The notes: generated from the sequence alone by a model not told the origin. A stretch of DNA of 64,000 bases from Microbulbifer marinus (GCF_900107725.1 NZ_FNQO01000002.1:1-64000), one strand, 5' to 3'. Counted from the first letter of the stretch, positions 37,059 to 45,634 are shown. Numbers and translations: made by a program.

Positions 37059-39773
37059 ATGCTACTGACCTCCAAATACAGCCTGCCGGACTGCCCCGAA
37101 CACACGCTGGCGCGCCCGCGCCTGCTGTCGCTGTTGAACGACAGTCACAGCGACCAGGTGGTACTGGTCACGGCACCGGCCGGCTACGGCAAGACCACGC
37201 TGGTCTCCTCCTGGGCCGCGGCGCAGGACAATCCGGTGGCCTGGTACTCCCTCGATGCCAGCGACAACGAGCCCAGCCAGTTCTGCCGCTACCTGGTCGA
37301 AAGCGTGCATCGCGCCACCGGCAACGGCGTGCCGGAGACTCACAAGCTGCTCGGCGCGCAACAGCGCCCGGACCCGGCCCTGGTCATCAGCCAGCTGTTG
37401 GCGGAACTGCGCGGCCTGCCGAGCGAACTGCGCATCGTGCTGGACGACTACCACCAGATTGACAACGAGGCGGTACACGACGCCACCCGCTTCCTGCTGC
37501 GCCATGCTCCGGCCGGCATCGGCGTGGTCCTGACCAGCCGCAGCCAGCCGCCACTGGGCCTCGCCTCGCTGCGCGTACAGGGCCGCCTGCTGGAACTGGG
37601 CAGCGACCAACTGGCGCTGAATACCGATGAAATCGCCCAGCTGCTGCAGCAGCGCCTGCCATTTTCTCTGGACAGCGATCGCGCGGAACAGTTGCACCAG
37701 CTCAGCGAAGGCTGGCCGCCGGCGGTACAGCTGTTCGCCCTGTCGGTGCGCGACCGCGAGGAAGTGGACCGCTACCTCGGCGAACTGGAGCAGGGCCACA
37801 GTCATATCCTCGATTACCTGGCGGAAGAAGTGCTGGAGCGGCTGGAACCGCAGCTGCGCGAACTGCTCGCCTGCACCTCGATCCTGACCCGCGTCAACGC
37901 CCAGCTGGCGGAGCGCCTGAGCTGCCTCGACGGCGGCCAGCAGCTGCTGGAGCAGGCGGCGCGGCGCGGGCTCTTCCTGCAGGCGCAGGATTCCAGCCGC
38001 CAGTGGTTCCGCTACCACCCGGTATTCGCCCGCTTCCTGCAGCGCCAGCTCACCGACCACTCGCGCCTGCTGGAATTGCACCGTCTCGCCTGCGACACCT
38101 GGCAGCAGCTGGACCAGCCGCTGGAGGCACTGCGCCACGCGCTGGCGGCGGAGGATCGCGAGCGGCTGCGCCAGCTGCTGACCCAACAGGGAGAACAGCT
38201 ACTGCGCGAGGGCCAGACGCGGGTACTGAACGACTGCCTCGACTGGCTCGGCGCCGATGAACTACAGCGCAACGCGCGCTTCACCCTGCTCGCCGCCAAG
38301 ATGGCGCGGGACAACTTCGAATACGACCGCTGCGAGAAAACCCTCGCCGCCGCCGAGAGCTGGCTGCAGCGCCAGGACCCCCACCAGTGGAGCCAGTATG
38401 AGGGCGCCTTCGCCACAATGCGCGCCCAGGCCGCCGTGGCCCGCGGCCAGACGCTGCTGGCCAAGGAATACGCCGAAGAGGCGCTGGGGCTGCTGCGCGA
38501 CGACCAGCCGGGCGAGCGCACCGCCGCGCTGCTGGTCACCGGCGAGACCAGCTTCTGCCTCGGCGAGCTGGATCAGGCCACCACCTATATGCAGGAGGTC
38601 GAGGCCCTCGCCATTGCCGAGCACGATTACCCCAGCGCCGCCTGGGCCATCTGCCAGCAGACCGAAATCGCCATTGCCCAGGGGCTGCTGAAGAAAGCGT
38701 CCGCACTGCAGGAGCGCGCCCAGCAGCTGGTGGAGAAACACCACCTGACCGGTCTGCCGATCTATGAATTCATCTGCCGCCTGCGCGGCCAGCTGCAGTG
38801 GGAGCAGGGCCAGCTGGACGAGGCGGCGCAGTCCGCCCGCCACGGCATGCAGATCAACCGCAAGGTCGGCGAACGCTGGCTGCTGCCGGAATACACGCTA
38901 CTGCTGAAAGTGGCCCAGGCCCGCGGCGAGAAAGAGGAATCGCTGGAATGGCTGGCGCGTATCGACCGGCTGCTGGCCGGCGAGCGCTATCACCGCGACT
39001 GGGTCGCCAACGCCGACGCCGCGCGCATGCGCGCCTGGCGCGCGCTGAACAACCAGCAGGCCATCGCCACCTGGCTGGAACAGGCCGCGCCGGTGGCGGA
39101 CAGGCCCAGCAACCACTTCGAGCAGTGCCACGGCCGCAACCACGTGCGCGCACTGATCGAATTGCACCGCTGGTCCGACGCCAACCGCCTGCTGAGTCGC
39201 CTGCAGCAGGTGGCGCGGGACTGCGGACTGGTCACCGACTGCCTCCGCAACCTGGTGCTGGAGGCCCACCTGCTGTGGCTGCGCGAGCAGCGCGACGGCG
39301 CCGTCAACGCCATCCGCGAGGCTCTGAGTATCGCCATCGAGCGCGACTTCAGCGCCAGCTTCCTGCAGATCGGCAAGCCGCTGATCGTGATCCTGAAGGC
39401 GGCGCTCGAGGACGGCCTCGGCGACGCCGAAACCGACAAGGCCCAGGAGCTGATCCGCCTGTCCCAGCAGCAGCCGGAACTGGACGGCGGCATCCGCATC
39501 GAGCTGGACGAGACCATCATCCGCGAGATCCTCGACAGCGATGCGGTGCCCGACTTCCTGCGCCACTCGCCGCTGACCCCGCGGGAGTGGCAGGTGCTGA
39601 ACGCGATCCACTCGGGCCTGTCGAACGAGCGCATCGCGCGCCACTTCAAGGTGGCGCCGAGCACCATCAAGACCCATATCCGCAGTCTCTACCAGAAGCT
39701 GGATGTGAAGGACCGCCAGGAGGCCATCGCGCTGGCGGAGCAGATGCTGCGCTCGGTGCAGGATCAACCCTAG
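37059..39773 (+). CDS. malT: MalT-type LuxR-family activator (STAND ATPase)
   Basis: Transcription activator of maltose genes; in E. coli it needs maltotriose and ATP. 904 residues (E. coli 901). The N-terminus MLLTSKYSLP fits MalT and sets the start at 37059 rather than the upstream frame start 36972. Walker A APAGYGKTT at 39-47, Walker B LRIVLDDYH, the arm-repeat/TPR region to about 835, and a C-terminal LuxR helix-turn-helix (SPLTPREWQVLNAIHSGLSNERIARHFKVAPSTIKTHIRSLYQKLDV). It stands upstream of an alpha-glucosidase gene and near five other starch genes, several with MalT-box-like upstream sites. Confidence 0.95.
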   Translation: MLLTSKYSLPDCPEHTLARPRLLSLLNDSHSDQVVLVTAPAGYGKTTLVSSWAAAQDNPVAWYSLDASDNEPSQFCRYLVESVHRATGNGVPETHKLLGAQQRPDPALVISQLLAELRGLPSELRIVLDDYHQIDNEAVHDATRFLLRHAPAGIGVVLTSRSQPPLGLASLRVQGRLLELGSDQLALNTDEIAQLLQQRLPFSLDSDRAEQLHQLSEGWPPAVQLFALSVRDREEVDRYLGELEQGHSHILDYLAEEVLERLEPQLRELLACTSILTRVNAQLAERLSCLDGGQQLLEQAARRGLFLQAQDSSRQWFRYHPVFARFLQRQLTDHSRLLELHRLACDTWQQLDQPLEALRHALAAEDRERLRQLLTQQGEQLLREGQTRVLNDCLDWLGADELQRNARFTLLAAKMARDNFEYDRCEKTLAAAESWLQRQDPHQWSQYEGAFATMRAQAAVARGQTLLAKEYAEEALGLLRDDQPGERTAALLVTGETSFCLGELDQATTYMQEVEALAIAEHDYPSAAWAICQQTEIAIAQGLLKKASALQERAQQLVEKHHLTGLPIYEFICRLRGQLQWEQGQLDEAAQSARHGMQINRKVGERWLLPEYTLLLKVAQARGEKEESLEWLARIDRLLAGERYHRDWVANADAARMRAWRALNNQQAIATWLEQAAPVADRPSNHFEQCHGRNHVRALIELHRWSDANRLLSRLQQVARDCGLVTDCLRNLVLEAHLLWLREQRDGAVNAIREALSIAIERDFSASFLQIGKPLIVILKAALEDGLGDAETDKAQELIRLSQQQPELDGGIRIELDETIIREILDSDAVPDFLRHSPLTPREWQVLNAIHSGLSNERIARHFKVAPSTIKTHIRSLYQKLDVKDRQEAIALAEQMLRSVQDQP

Positions 39774-40085
39774 CCGTTCCGCCGAGGTTTCGGGCGGCCC
39801 TGCTGCCGGGTACCCCCTTGCGAGACACGCCGTGGAGGCTTGTCTGCGAGCCCCCTCTCGCAGACAGTCTCGCACGGCAACTGCCCTTCACTTCATGAGC
39901 CAGCGCCGCTGAACAGCCGCTGCTGCGCGGTGAACCGCCTAGCCCACCTGCCGAACCCGCCATACCATCCCCCTCCCCCCTGCGCAGGGAGGAGGAACCC
40001 CACCGCTGGCTACCTCATACTCACCCTATCCTTAAAAGGAGTGGGTCTCGCCCGCAACCTCGAATAATGAAATAGGCAGTAACCT
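39774..40085 (+). promoter_or_regulatory. malT to alpha-glucosidase spacer
   Basis: 312 bases with no gene. The strongest signal is a GC-rich inverted element at 39972-39995, described separately. AGGAGT lies at 40038-40043, too far from the ATG at 40086 to be its ribosome site. No hairpin with a T-run follows malT, so read-through into the glucosidase gene is possible. Confidence 0.5.
39972..39995. promoter_or_regulatory. MalT-box-like inverted element
   Basis: CCTCCCCCCT / AGGGAGGAGG around GCGC. The right arm matches the E. coli MalT box GGGGA(T/G)GAGG at 9 of 10 positions, and the left arm (complement) at 8 of 10. It lies 91 bases upstream of the alpha-glucosidase ATG. Confidence 0.5.
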
Positions 40086-41741
40086 ATGAGTGGCAACACC
40101 ATCAGCGACAACTCCGGGGAGTGGTGGCGCAACAGCGTTATCTACCAGATCTACCCGCGCAGCTTCTGCGACGCCAATGGCGATGGCATTGGTGACCTGC
40201 AGGGCATTACCCAGAAGCTCGACTATGTGCAGTCACTCGGCGTGGACGCCATCTGGATCTCGCCCTTCTTCAAATCGCCGATGGCGGACTTCGGCTACGA
40301 CGTGGCCGACTACCGCGACGTGGATCCGATCTTCGGCAACCTGCAGGATTTCGACAATCTGATCGAAGCGGCGCACCAGCGCGGTCTCAAGGTCATCATC
40401 GACCAGATCCTCAGCCACTCCTCCGACCAGCACCCCTGGTTCGAGGAGAGCCGCTCCAGCCGCGATAACCCCAAGGCCGACTGGTACGTTTGGGCCGATC
40501 CCAAGCCGGACGGCAGCGCGCCCAACAACTGGATGTCCAATTTCGGCGGCAGCGCCTGGCGCTGGTGCACCCGCCGGCGCCAGTACTACCTGACCAACTT
40601 CCTGAAGGAGCAGCCGGACCTGAACCTGCACAACCCGGAAGTCCAGGAACAACTGCTGGCCGACCTGAAGTTCTGGCTCGACCGCGGCGTCGACGGTTTC
40701 CGCCTGGATGCGATCAATCACGCATTCCACAACCAGTCCCTGCAGGACAACCCGGCGCGCCCGGTGCAGCTGGATGAAAAGGGCCTGCCGCCGGTCAACA
40801 CCTACCAGTACCAGTGGCATATCCACGACAAGTCGCAGCCGGAAAACCTGGTGTTCCTGCAGCGCGTGCGCCAGTTGCTGGACCAGTACCCGGGCACCAT
40901 CACCATGGGCGAAGTGGGTGACGACAACACCCACAAGATCATGGCCGAGTACACCACCGGCGAGCGCCTGAACATGGCCTACTCCTTCGATCTGCTGACC
41001 GAAGAGTGCAGCGCCGTATTCCTGCGCAACACGCTGGACAAGAACCGCGATGTGATCGAGCAGGGCTGGCCCTGCTGGTCCATCAGCAACCACGACGTGC
41101 CCCGCTCCATCACCCGCTGGAACAAGGGCTTCGACACCGAACAGGCCATGGCCCGCGCGCCGCTGTTCCTGCTGATGCAGCTGACGCTGCGCGGCAGTGT
41201 GTGCCTGTACCAGGGCGAGGAGCTGGGACTGCCGGAAGCGGACATCGCCTTCGAAGACCTGGTCGATCCCTACGGCATCAACCTGTGGCCGGAATTCAAG
41301 GGCCGCGACGGCTGCCGCACGCCGATGCCGTGGGTGAACCACGGCGAGGTCAACGCCGGCTTCTCCAAGGTCAAACCCTGGCTGCCGGTACCGGAAGAGC
41401 ACCACCACAAGGCGGTCAGCGTGCAGGAAGGTGACAGCCACTCGATGCTGAATCGGTTCCGCGCGGTTATCGAATGGCACAAGCAACTGTCACCGGCCCT
41501 CGCCACCGCTGCACAGGAAGTAGTGGATACCGGCAACGATCTGCTGGTATTCGTCCGCCGCGCCGCAGACGAGGAATACCTGGTGGCACTGAACCTCGGC
41601 AAAACCGCGGCGACCTTTGCGCTGCCGACGGAATTCGCCGACGCCACGGACATCACTCCACAGCTGTTTAGCGGCGCGCGTCACGGCGACGAGCTGGAAT
41701 TACCGGTGGCCGGTGCGCGGGTATTGCACCTGAAGAAATAA
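40086..41741 (+). CDS. GH13 alpha-glucosidase
   Basis: Cytoplasmic enzyme (no signal peptide) releasing glucose from maltose or short malto-oligosaccharides. 551 residues. The N-terminus WWRNSVIYQIYPRSFCDANGDGIGDLQGITQKLDY is typical of the oligo-1,6-/alpha-glucosidase branch of GH13. Catalytic residues: Asp208 in GFRLDAIN, Glu276 in TMGEVGD, Asp337 in SNHDVPR. GH13 subfamily 23 alpha-glucosidases are the closest in feel; oligo-1,6-glucosidase remains possible. Lies downstream of malT and ends with its own terminator. Confidence 0.93.
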   Translation: MSGNTISDNSGEWWRNSVIYQIYPRSFCDANGDGIGDLQGITQKLDYVQSLGVDAIWISPFFKSPMADFGYDVADYRDVDPIFGNLQDFDNLIEAAHQRGLKVIIDQILSHSSDQHPWFEESRSSRDNPKADWYVWADPKPDGSAPNNWMSNFGGSAWRWCTRRRQYYLTNFLKEQPDLNLHNPEVQEQLLADLKFWLDRGVDGFRLDAINHAFHNQSLQDNPARPVQLDEKGLPPVNTYQYQWHIHDKSQPENLVFLQRVRQLLDQYPGTITMGEVGDDNTHKIMAEYTTGERLNMAYSFDLLTEECSAVFLRNTLDKNRDVIEQGWPCWSISNHDVPRSITRWNKGFDTEQAMARAPLFLLMQLTLRGSVCLYQGEELGLPEADIAFEDLVDPYGINLWPEFKGRDGCRTPMPWVNHGEVNAGFSKVKPWLPVPEEHHHKAVSVQEGDSHSMLNRFRAVIEWHKQLSPALATAAQEVVDTGNDLLVFVRRAADEEYLVALNLGKTAATFALPTEFADATDITPQLFSGARHGDELELPVAGARVLHLKK

Positions 41742-42052
41742 CCGTTAAGCGTACGGGTTTCCGCACAGCCTGCGGAAACCACGCACGAAATGACAGGAAT
41801 CAAGAAATCACAGCTTTAGAAACATCCCGGTGCCAGAACCGCCATTCGTCCACCGGGGTGTTTCGCCCTATCAACCCCCAAGTAGCTTGCGCACGTCTAA
41901 CTCTCCTTTCGACGTCTGCTTCTCTCGCCGGCCACTGGCCGGCTTTTTTTATTCTGCAGGCCTAGGGCAAAAAATTAGCGCATAAAGCTGGCGTTACCGA
42001 AGCCCCCACATTGCGAGCGGGGCATCTGCCCCCGCCCCTATGCCGCTTGCCA
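41742..42052. other. Spacer after the alpha-glucosidase
   Basis: 311 bases without a gene. It holds a 10-bp stem GGTTTCCGCA / TGCGGAAACC (41756-41780) without a T-run, and the terminator at 41927-41950. Nothing else is recognised. Confidence 0.6.
41927..41950 (+). terminator. Terminator downstream of the alpha-glucosidase
   Basis: GCCGGCC-ACT-GGCCGGC followed by seven T. The distance from the stop (about 185 bases) is long, but no gene intervenes. Confidence 0.85.
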
Positions 42053-42271
42053 TTAGCCCGAGTCACAGCATCCCGTGCCCTGCTGAATCGGCGGGCAGGG
42101 CACCGTGCCGAATGAACAGAAGACACAACAGTCACCCGCTTTCGGCTTCAGCAGCGCATGGCAGGCCTCGCACTCATAAAAATACAGGCAAGCATCCGTC
42201 GGCATAGTTTCCGTTTTTTTATGACCGCAGTCCGGGCAGGTAATCGTGGACTGCAAAATAAGTTCCGCCAT
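42053..42271 (-). CDS. GDCCVxC-domain small Cys-rich protein
   Basis: 72 residues with ten cysteines. An N-terminal zinc-ribbon-like CPDCGHKKTE is followed by YFYECEACHALLKPK and the conserved GDCCVFCSFGTVPCPPIQ motif. Proteins with this motif form a small family in which some members carry selenocysteine; here all positions are Cys. The ATG at 42271 is the natural start because the upstream frame extension has no similarity. The function is unknown; metal or redox chemistry is plausible. Confidence 0.8.
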   Translation of the reverse strand: MAELILQSTITCPDCGHKKTETMPTDACLYFYECEACHALLKPKAGDCCVFCSFGTVPCPPIQQGTGCCDSG

Positions 42272-42424
42272 GTTCGCCTCGCTAGCTTCTGACTGACCAG
42301 CAGCCCTGAACCCCAAGCAACCGATACATCGATACCAAGGCCAACAACGTCTACCGGCTTAATCCCGCACGTTGTTCACCCCAACATCTGAATTCAATAT
42401 TCAGGGCTGGCTATCAGTATCCCG

Positions 42425-42616
42425 TTACTTCAATTTGACGATGCCGATTAGTAGACAGATAGCCCCACCCACCATACCGATCCAGGCCTCAATGGGTGTA
42501 TCGCCACTGATCGCCCTGCTGATCTGCGAGCCGGCTGAATCATAAACACTGTAACCCCACGCCATCAGAGCGGCGCCAATGATGATGAGCACGATACCCA
42601 AGTATTTTTTATTCAT
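42425..42616 (-). CDS. DUF3185-like small membrane protein
   Basis: 63 residues with two TM helices (about 5-25 and 45-61) separated by a polar loop SVYDSAGSQISRAISGDTPIEAWIG. The pattern MNKKYLGIVLIIIGAALMAWGY plus this loop fits DUF3185. No known role. It stands alone, near the left flank of the low-GC island. Confidence 0.75.
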   Translation of the reverse strand: MNKKYLGIVLIIIGAALMAWGYSVYDSAGSQISRAISGDTPIEAWIGMVGGAICLLIGIVKLK

Positions 42617-42838
42617 GGTTAACCCGATATTTTTTTAGGTTGGAAAACTTACTTTCTTCCTAGCCATAACTAGGCCGTCATTTTAGAGGAGCCAAGTGTC
42701 CAATTTCGGCGATGAAGCCTTACCCATAATGCCTTGATAAGCAGCAAAACCTGTTATCAAAAGCATCGAGCGCAGAGAAAACGACCAACTGCCTTCCGCC
42801 CTTGCACAGTTTGGGAAATACCATCTTGATCAACCCCA

Positions 42839-43588
42839 CTAATCAGCCGGCTTACCTATAGGCAATATTTGAACATCGCTTTCAAAATATTCTTTTATAT
42901 GTTCAACAGCAAATGTTCTATGATCTGCCCCCATCACCAAAACAATACGCTTACCTTTATGCTGCTCGATAAACTTGATGATACTATCACCTATTCTCTC
43001 ATCTCTTTTTTTGTTGAAATCTATGATCTCAGCATATTTAGAACCTCTGAACCACACCTCTTCTAACTTATCAATTTCTCGACAAATTTTTCCATACTCT
43101 CCATTATTTAATGAGTACGGGGTCGCCTGCTCAATAATTTTTGATTGCAACTCCCTCTGAACACCTAGCTCCTTTGGCTCTTTACTTAGAAAGTGATTAT
43201 CCTGACTCATTTCTTTCGCTAGTTTCTTGACCTCTAAATCTGACCAATAATTATCTGGAATTTCAACTCCTTCAATGCCATCACCCAACCAATCAAATCC
43301 AAACGCCCTGGACTTATAGCGATTGGCGAGCTCCACCATTTCTTTTGGATAGTTCTTTTGCAGATATTGTTTTTTAGCTTTTATATCCTCCTGCCTTATC
43401 TCAACTCCCACATAGTCTGGCTCGAAAGAATCCACCAGGCTATATAACGTTTGATAGTCATAAGTAGGATGGTCTTTGTGCGCGCCATGCAGGGCTGAGA
43501 TGACGAACAGCTCAGTGTTTCCCGCCGCCTTGCAATACAATGGTAAAAATAGAGAAATTGAGAGAACAAGTATTCTTTTTGTGTACAT
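42839..43588 (-). CDS. Exported protein resembling TraB/GumN-type families; low GC
   Basis: 249 residues. Signal peptide about 1-21 (ILVLSISLFLPLYCKA). The mature part begins ELFVISALHGAHKDHPTYDYQTLYSLVDSFEPDYVGVEIR and ends GKRIVLVMGADHRTFAVEHIKEYF; the early His block, VEIR and a late Gly-Ala-Asp-His-Arg recall TraB/GumN/EreA-like proteins, but this is a weak match and I would not assign activity. Codon use is AT-rich and clearly different from the flanks, indicating acquisition. It may be an integron cassette, with an attC-like ATTTAAC core 50 bases upstream of its start. Confidence 0.6.
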   Translation of the reverse strand: MYTKRILVLSISLFLPLYCKAAGNTELFVISALHGAHKDHPTYDYQTLYSLVDSFEPDYVGVEIRQEDIKAKKQYLQKNYPKEMVELANRYKSRAFGFDWLGDGIEGVEIPDNYWSDLEVKKLAKEMSQDNHFLSKEPKELGVQRELQSKIIEQATPYSLNNGEYGKICREIDKLEEVWFRGSKYAEIIDFNKKRDERIGDSIIKFIEQHKGKRIVLVMGADHRTFAVEHIKEYFESDVQILPIGKPAD

Positions 43589-43637
43589 TATTTTCTGTTA
43601 CCTGACCGACATAAACACTTAGTAAAAATACTATGAA

Positions 43638-43720
43638 ATTTAACGCTAAAAAATAGCCAGACAAACCGCAGGCCTACCTATTCAGCGGAGAAAGACTGGC
43701 CGAAACAATGCTTGAATACC
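43638..43720 (-). other. Possible degenerate attC
   Basis: ATTTAACGCT on the plus strand resembles the left edge of the intact attC sites (ACTTAACGCC, GCCTAACGCC). A GCTTGAATAC about 65 bases away may be a decayed right edge (compare GCTTGTTATG). Symmetry is poor. Confidence 0.3.
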
Positions 43721-43747
43721 TTATAATGCCGCCCCAAAACAAGCCCT

Positions 43748-44011
43748 CTATGCCTTTTGTAAATTATCTGCGTCAAGCTCGAACAGTTGATTAATTTTCA
43801 AGGCTAAAACATGAGTATGCATTATTTTTTCAAAATAGGGCAACCGACCAAAAATGTCACCTTCTTGTACATTCACAATTTCATAAAGGCGTTTTCTATC
43901 AAGTGCAATAACGATGTCTTTAGCGCCCAAGGTGAGGAGGCTGATCGAAAGGAGAGTTTTTAAGCCGAAAAACCCGTTCTTCCAAAGCTGGCGCACTTCG
44001 ATTAATAGCAT
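43748..44011 (-). CDS. Unknown 87-residue ORF, probably a decayed cassette gene
   Basis: Lys/Leu-rich product starting MLLIEVRQLW. The same frame continues upstream as MNVITIVPSK, a TAG stop (44033-44035), then SEYYRHK and the annotated Met, so the original protein may have begun at 44065 and been broken by one nonsense mutation. Downstream of the attC core at 44229-44235 on the cassette strand, so it is probably the content of the third cassette. No family recognised; there is no clear ribosome site at 44011. Confidence 0.4.
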   Translation of the reverse strand: MLLIEVRQLWKNGFFGLKTLLSISLLTLGAKDIVIALDRKRLYEIVNVQEGDIFGRLPYFEKIMHTHVLALKINQLFELDADNLQKA

Positions 44012-44228
44012 CTTGTGTCGATAATATTCCGACTACTTTGACGGTACTATTGTGATGACATTCATAACCAGCTGCATAGAGCAAACAAGGCTACTTAAAA
44101 GATTAACTTAGCCATCAAAGACGCTTCCGTTCCGTCCCATTGCGCGAAAAATAGCGGAGTGCATCAGCGGACCCAGCTCCCAGGGCGACGCCACCTTTGC
44201 TTGCCTACTATTCGAGGGGAAGCCTTGT
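44012..44228. other. Leader part of the third cassette
   Basis: 217 bases between an attC core and the 87-residue ORF. No gene is supported apart from the broken N-terminal extension noted for that ORF. Confidence 0.4.
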
Positions 44229-44345
44229 GCCTAACGCCGTGCTCAGGGACGGCTTAGTTTGGGCGCATTTTGCGCAAAAATAGGAGTGGAGCGACTGCGC
44301 AAAAGGCGCACAAAGTAAAACGTCCCCTGCAGCAACTTGTTAAGT
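44229..44345 (-). other. Integron attC recombination site (cassette 2)
   Basis: Read on the minus strand: R'' core ACTTAAC (44345-44339), an imperfect 117-base palindrome whose centre pairs GCGCCTTTTGCGCA with TGCGCAAAATGCGC, and R' core GTTAGGC (44235-44229). R' matches the consensus GTTRRRY and R'' matches RYYYAAC. R'' is the exact complement of the GTTAAGT that starts this cassette at 44831, as integron cassettes require. Confidence 0.88.
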
Positions 44346-44360
44346 GGAGCTCGCGCAGTG

Positions 44361-44813
44361 CTAACTCTTTACGTTTTTATTAGCAAGCTCTACGAACTTT
44401 TCGTAACTCCAAGCTTGCTCCATTACAGCCAAGACAGTCTTCTCACTCATATCTACCAACTCCAACACCTGTGAAGTTGTATAGTGTTTGATTCGTTTTA
44501 TTTTTGACCAACTGTATGTTTCTGACTTTCCGTTAGGATAGAAAATCGAAAACCCATTGTCATTGACCTCCACGTCTGCACGCATAAACGGGAAAACTTT
44601 GAGCGCCTGGACACACATGTAGAGTGGAAACAAACCTAGAAACACACACGATAGAATTACGACAGGTTCGTACCTTTCAGATATAACTGGGATCAGGACG
44701 ACATAAATAGAACTAGCAAGCAAAAGCGGTATACCGATCCATCCTAGGAATCTTACCCAAGTAGGATGCCTTACCAGCCATTCATTCTGCTCTTCGTTAC
44801 CGTAAGTCGGCAT
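44361..44813 (-). CDS. Cassette-encoded small membrane protein with a PH-like tail
   Basis: 150 residues. Two TM helices (about 22-43 and 49-72) and a C-terminal soluble beta-rich part (ADVEVNDNGFSIFYPNGKSETYSWSKIKRIKHYTTSQVLEL) that looks like a bacterial PH-like domain. The start codon is 12 bases after the GTTAAGT core and the stop lies 15 bases before the attC: the compact arrangement of an integron cassette. Low GC. No known function. Confidence 0.75.
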   Translation of the reverse strand: MPTYGNEEQNEWLVRHPTWVRFLGWIGIPLLLASSIYVVLIPVISERYEPVVILSCVFLGLFPLYMCVQALKVFPFMRADVEVNDNGFSIFYPNGKSETYSWSKIKRIKHYTTSQVLELVDMSEKTVLAVMEQAWSYEKFVELANKNVKS

Positions 44814-44824
44814 TTCTTATTCTC

Positions 44825-44917
44825 ACTTAACGCCCGGCTTTGGGGCGGGCTTGGAGCTGCGAAGCAGCGGAAAGGCCGTCCCAGCCCCGAAGGGGCGATA
44901 ACAGCTGCTTGTTATGT
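44825..44917 (-). other. Integron attC recombination site (cassette 1)
   Basis: 93 bases. Minus strand: R'' ACATAAC (44917-44911), L-boxes AAGCAGC / GCTGCTT, a central GCCCC-TTCG-GGGC hairpin, then R' GTTAAGT (44831-44825). R'' is the exact complement of the GTTATGT core at 45315-45309 that begins the same cassette. The TAA stop of the cassette gene lies inside R''. Confidence 0.9.
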
Positions 44918-45298
44918 GTAGTGCCTTGACCACGAGAGCACCCAAAGCAGGATAACTGGAATCACGACTAGTACAGCCCGTCTTCTTCTCGCATAAACTT
45001 CTTCAAAATCCCTACTACCGGAAAATGGAAAACGCAACTTCTGGCTTGGTGCTAACTTAAAGTAGATTAAACCCGCCAACACGATGGTGGCGAAAAACGC
45101 CCAATACCAGCCCGTCGATATATAAATAGGCGAGAGCAGAAAGCAGCCCATTGATAAGATTAATGTATATGAATTCTTTACCGAGGGCGTATTCAATCTC
45201 TCCAAAACCTCTACCAATGATGCCTCGGGCATACGAATTCGCATAAATATACTTCTAGCCATTGCGAGCAGAGGGATTGAGAAAATTACTATTTCCAT
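44912..45298 (-). CDS. Cassette-encoded membrane protein (first cassette)
   Basis: 128 residues with about four hydrophobic segments: an N-terminal one, two central ones (SYTLILSMGCFLLSPIY, WYWAFFATIVLAGLIYF) and a C-terminal one (RAVLVVIPVILLWVLSW), and a basic RRRR stretch. The ATG is 10 bases after the attI/cassette junction core GTTATGT and the TAA stop is in the attC R'' box, so the cassette is nearly all coding. As first cassette it would be the one read from an integron Pc promoter. Function unknown. Confidence 0.75.
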   Translation of the reverse strand: MEIVIFSIPLLAMARSIFMRIRMPEASLVEVLERLNTPSVKNSYTLILSMGCFLLSPIYISTGWYWAFFATIVLAGLIYFKLAPSQKLRFPFSGSRDFEEVYARRRRAVLVVIPVILLWVLSWSRHYT

Positions 45299-45308
45299 TC
45301 AGTTCTAC

Positions 45309-45315
45309 ACATAAC
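45309..45315 (-). other. attI-type core at the integrase-cassette junction
   Basis: GTTATGT on the minus strand, between the degenerate integrase gene and the first cassette, at the position expected for the attI crossover. 319 bases separate it from the integrase start. Confidence 0.75.
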
Positions 45316-45634
45316 ATTTATATCGTGGTCGTCAGGACCGATAACTCGCCGACGCATATCTCGAAATAGATTTGCCGCCAGAATGAGGCCAGCCCCTTGA
45401 TTCGTCAAGCTTTCCGCAGGGTCACTCTTCATAGGTCCGCAGGGCAAAACGGTCTCCGCGACCACTATCCCAAATGCCTGCTCCTGATGGTAACCGATTG
45501 ATATCGAATCGGTTTTCAGTGTATCGAAGTGTTGCTCTGGAAATCACGGTTGTGACGACTGCAATGTCAGAGCGATATTGGTCCCGCCTCATTTGCGCTG
45601 GATAAACAACCAGCCTTTTGGCGAGGAAGCGCTT
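45316..45634. promoter_or_regulatory. attI / integron leader region
   Basis: 319 bases with no gene, expected to contain attI, the cassette promoter Pc (minus) and the integrase promoter (plus). No convincing LexA box is seen. A GATTGATATCGAATC stretch (45487-45501) is a short partial palindrome. Confidence 0.5.
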
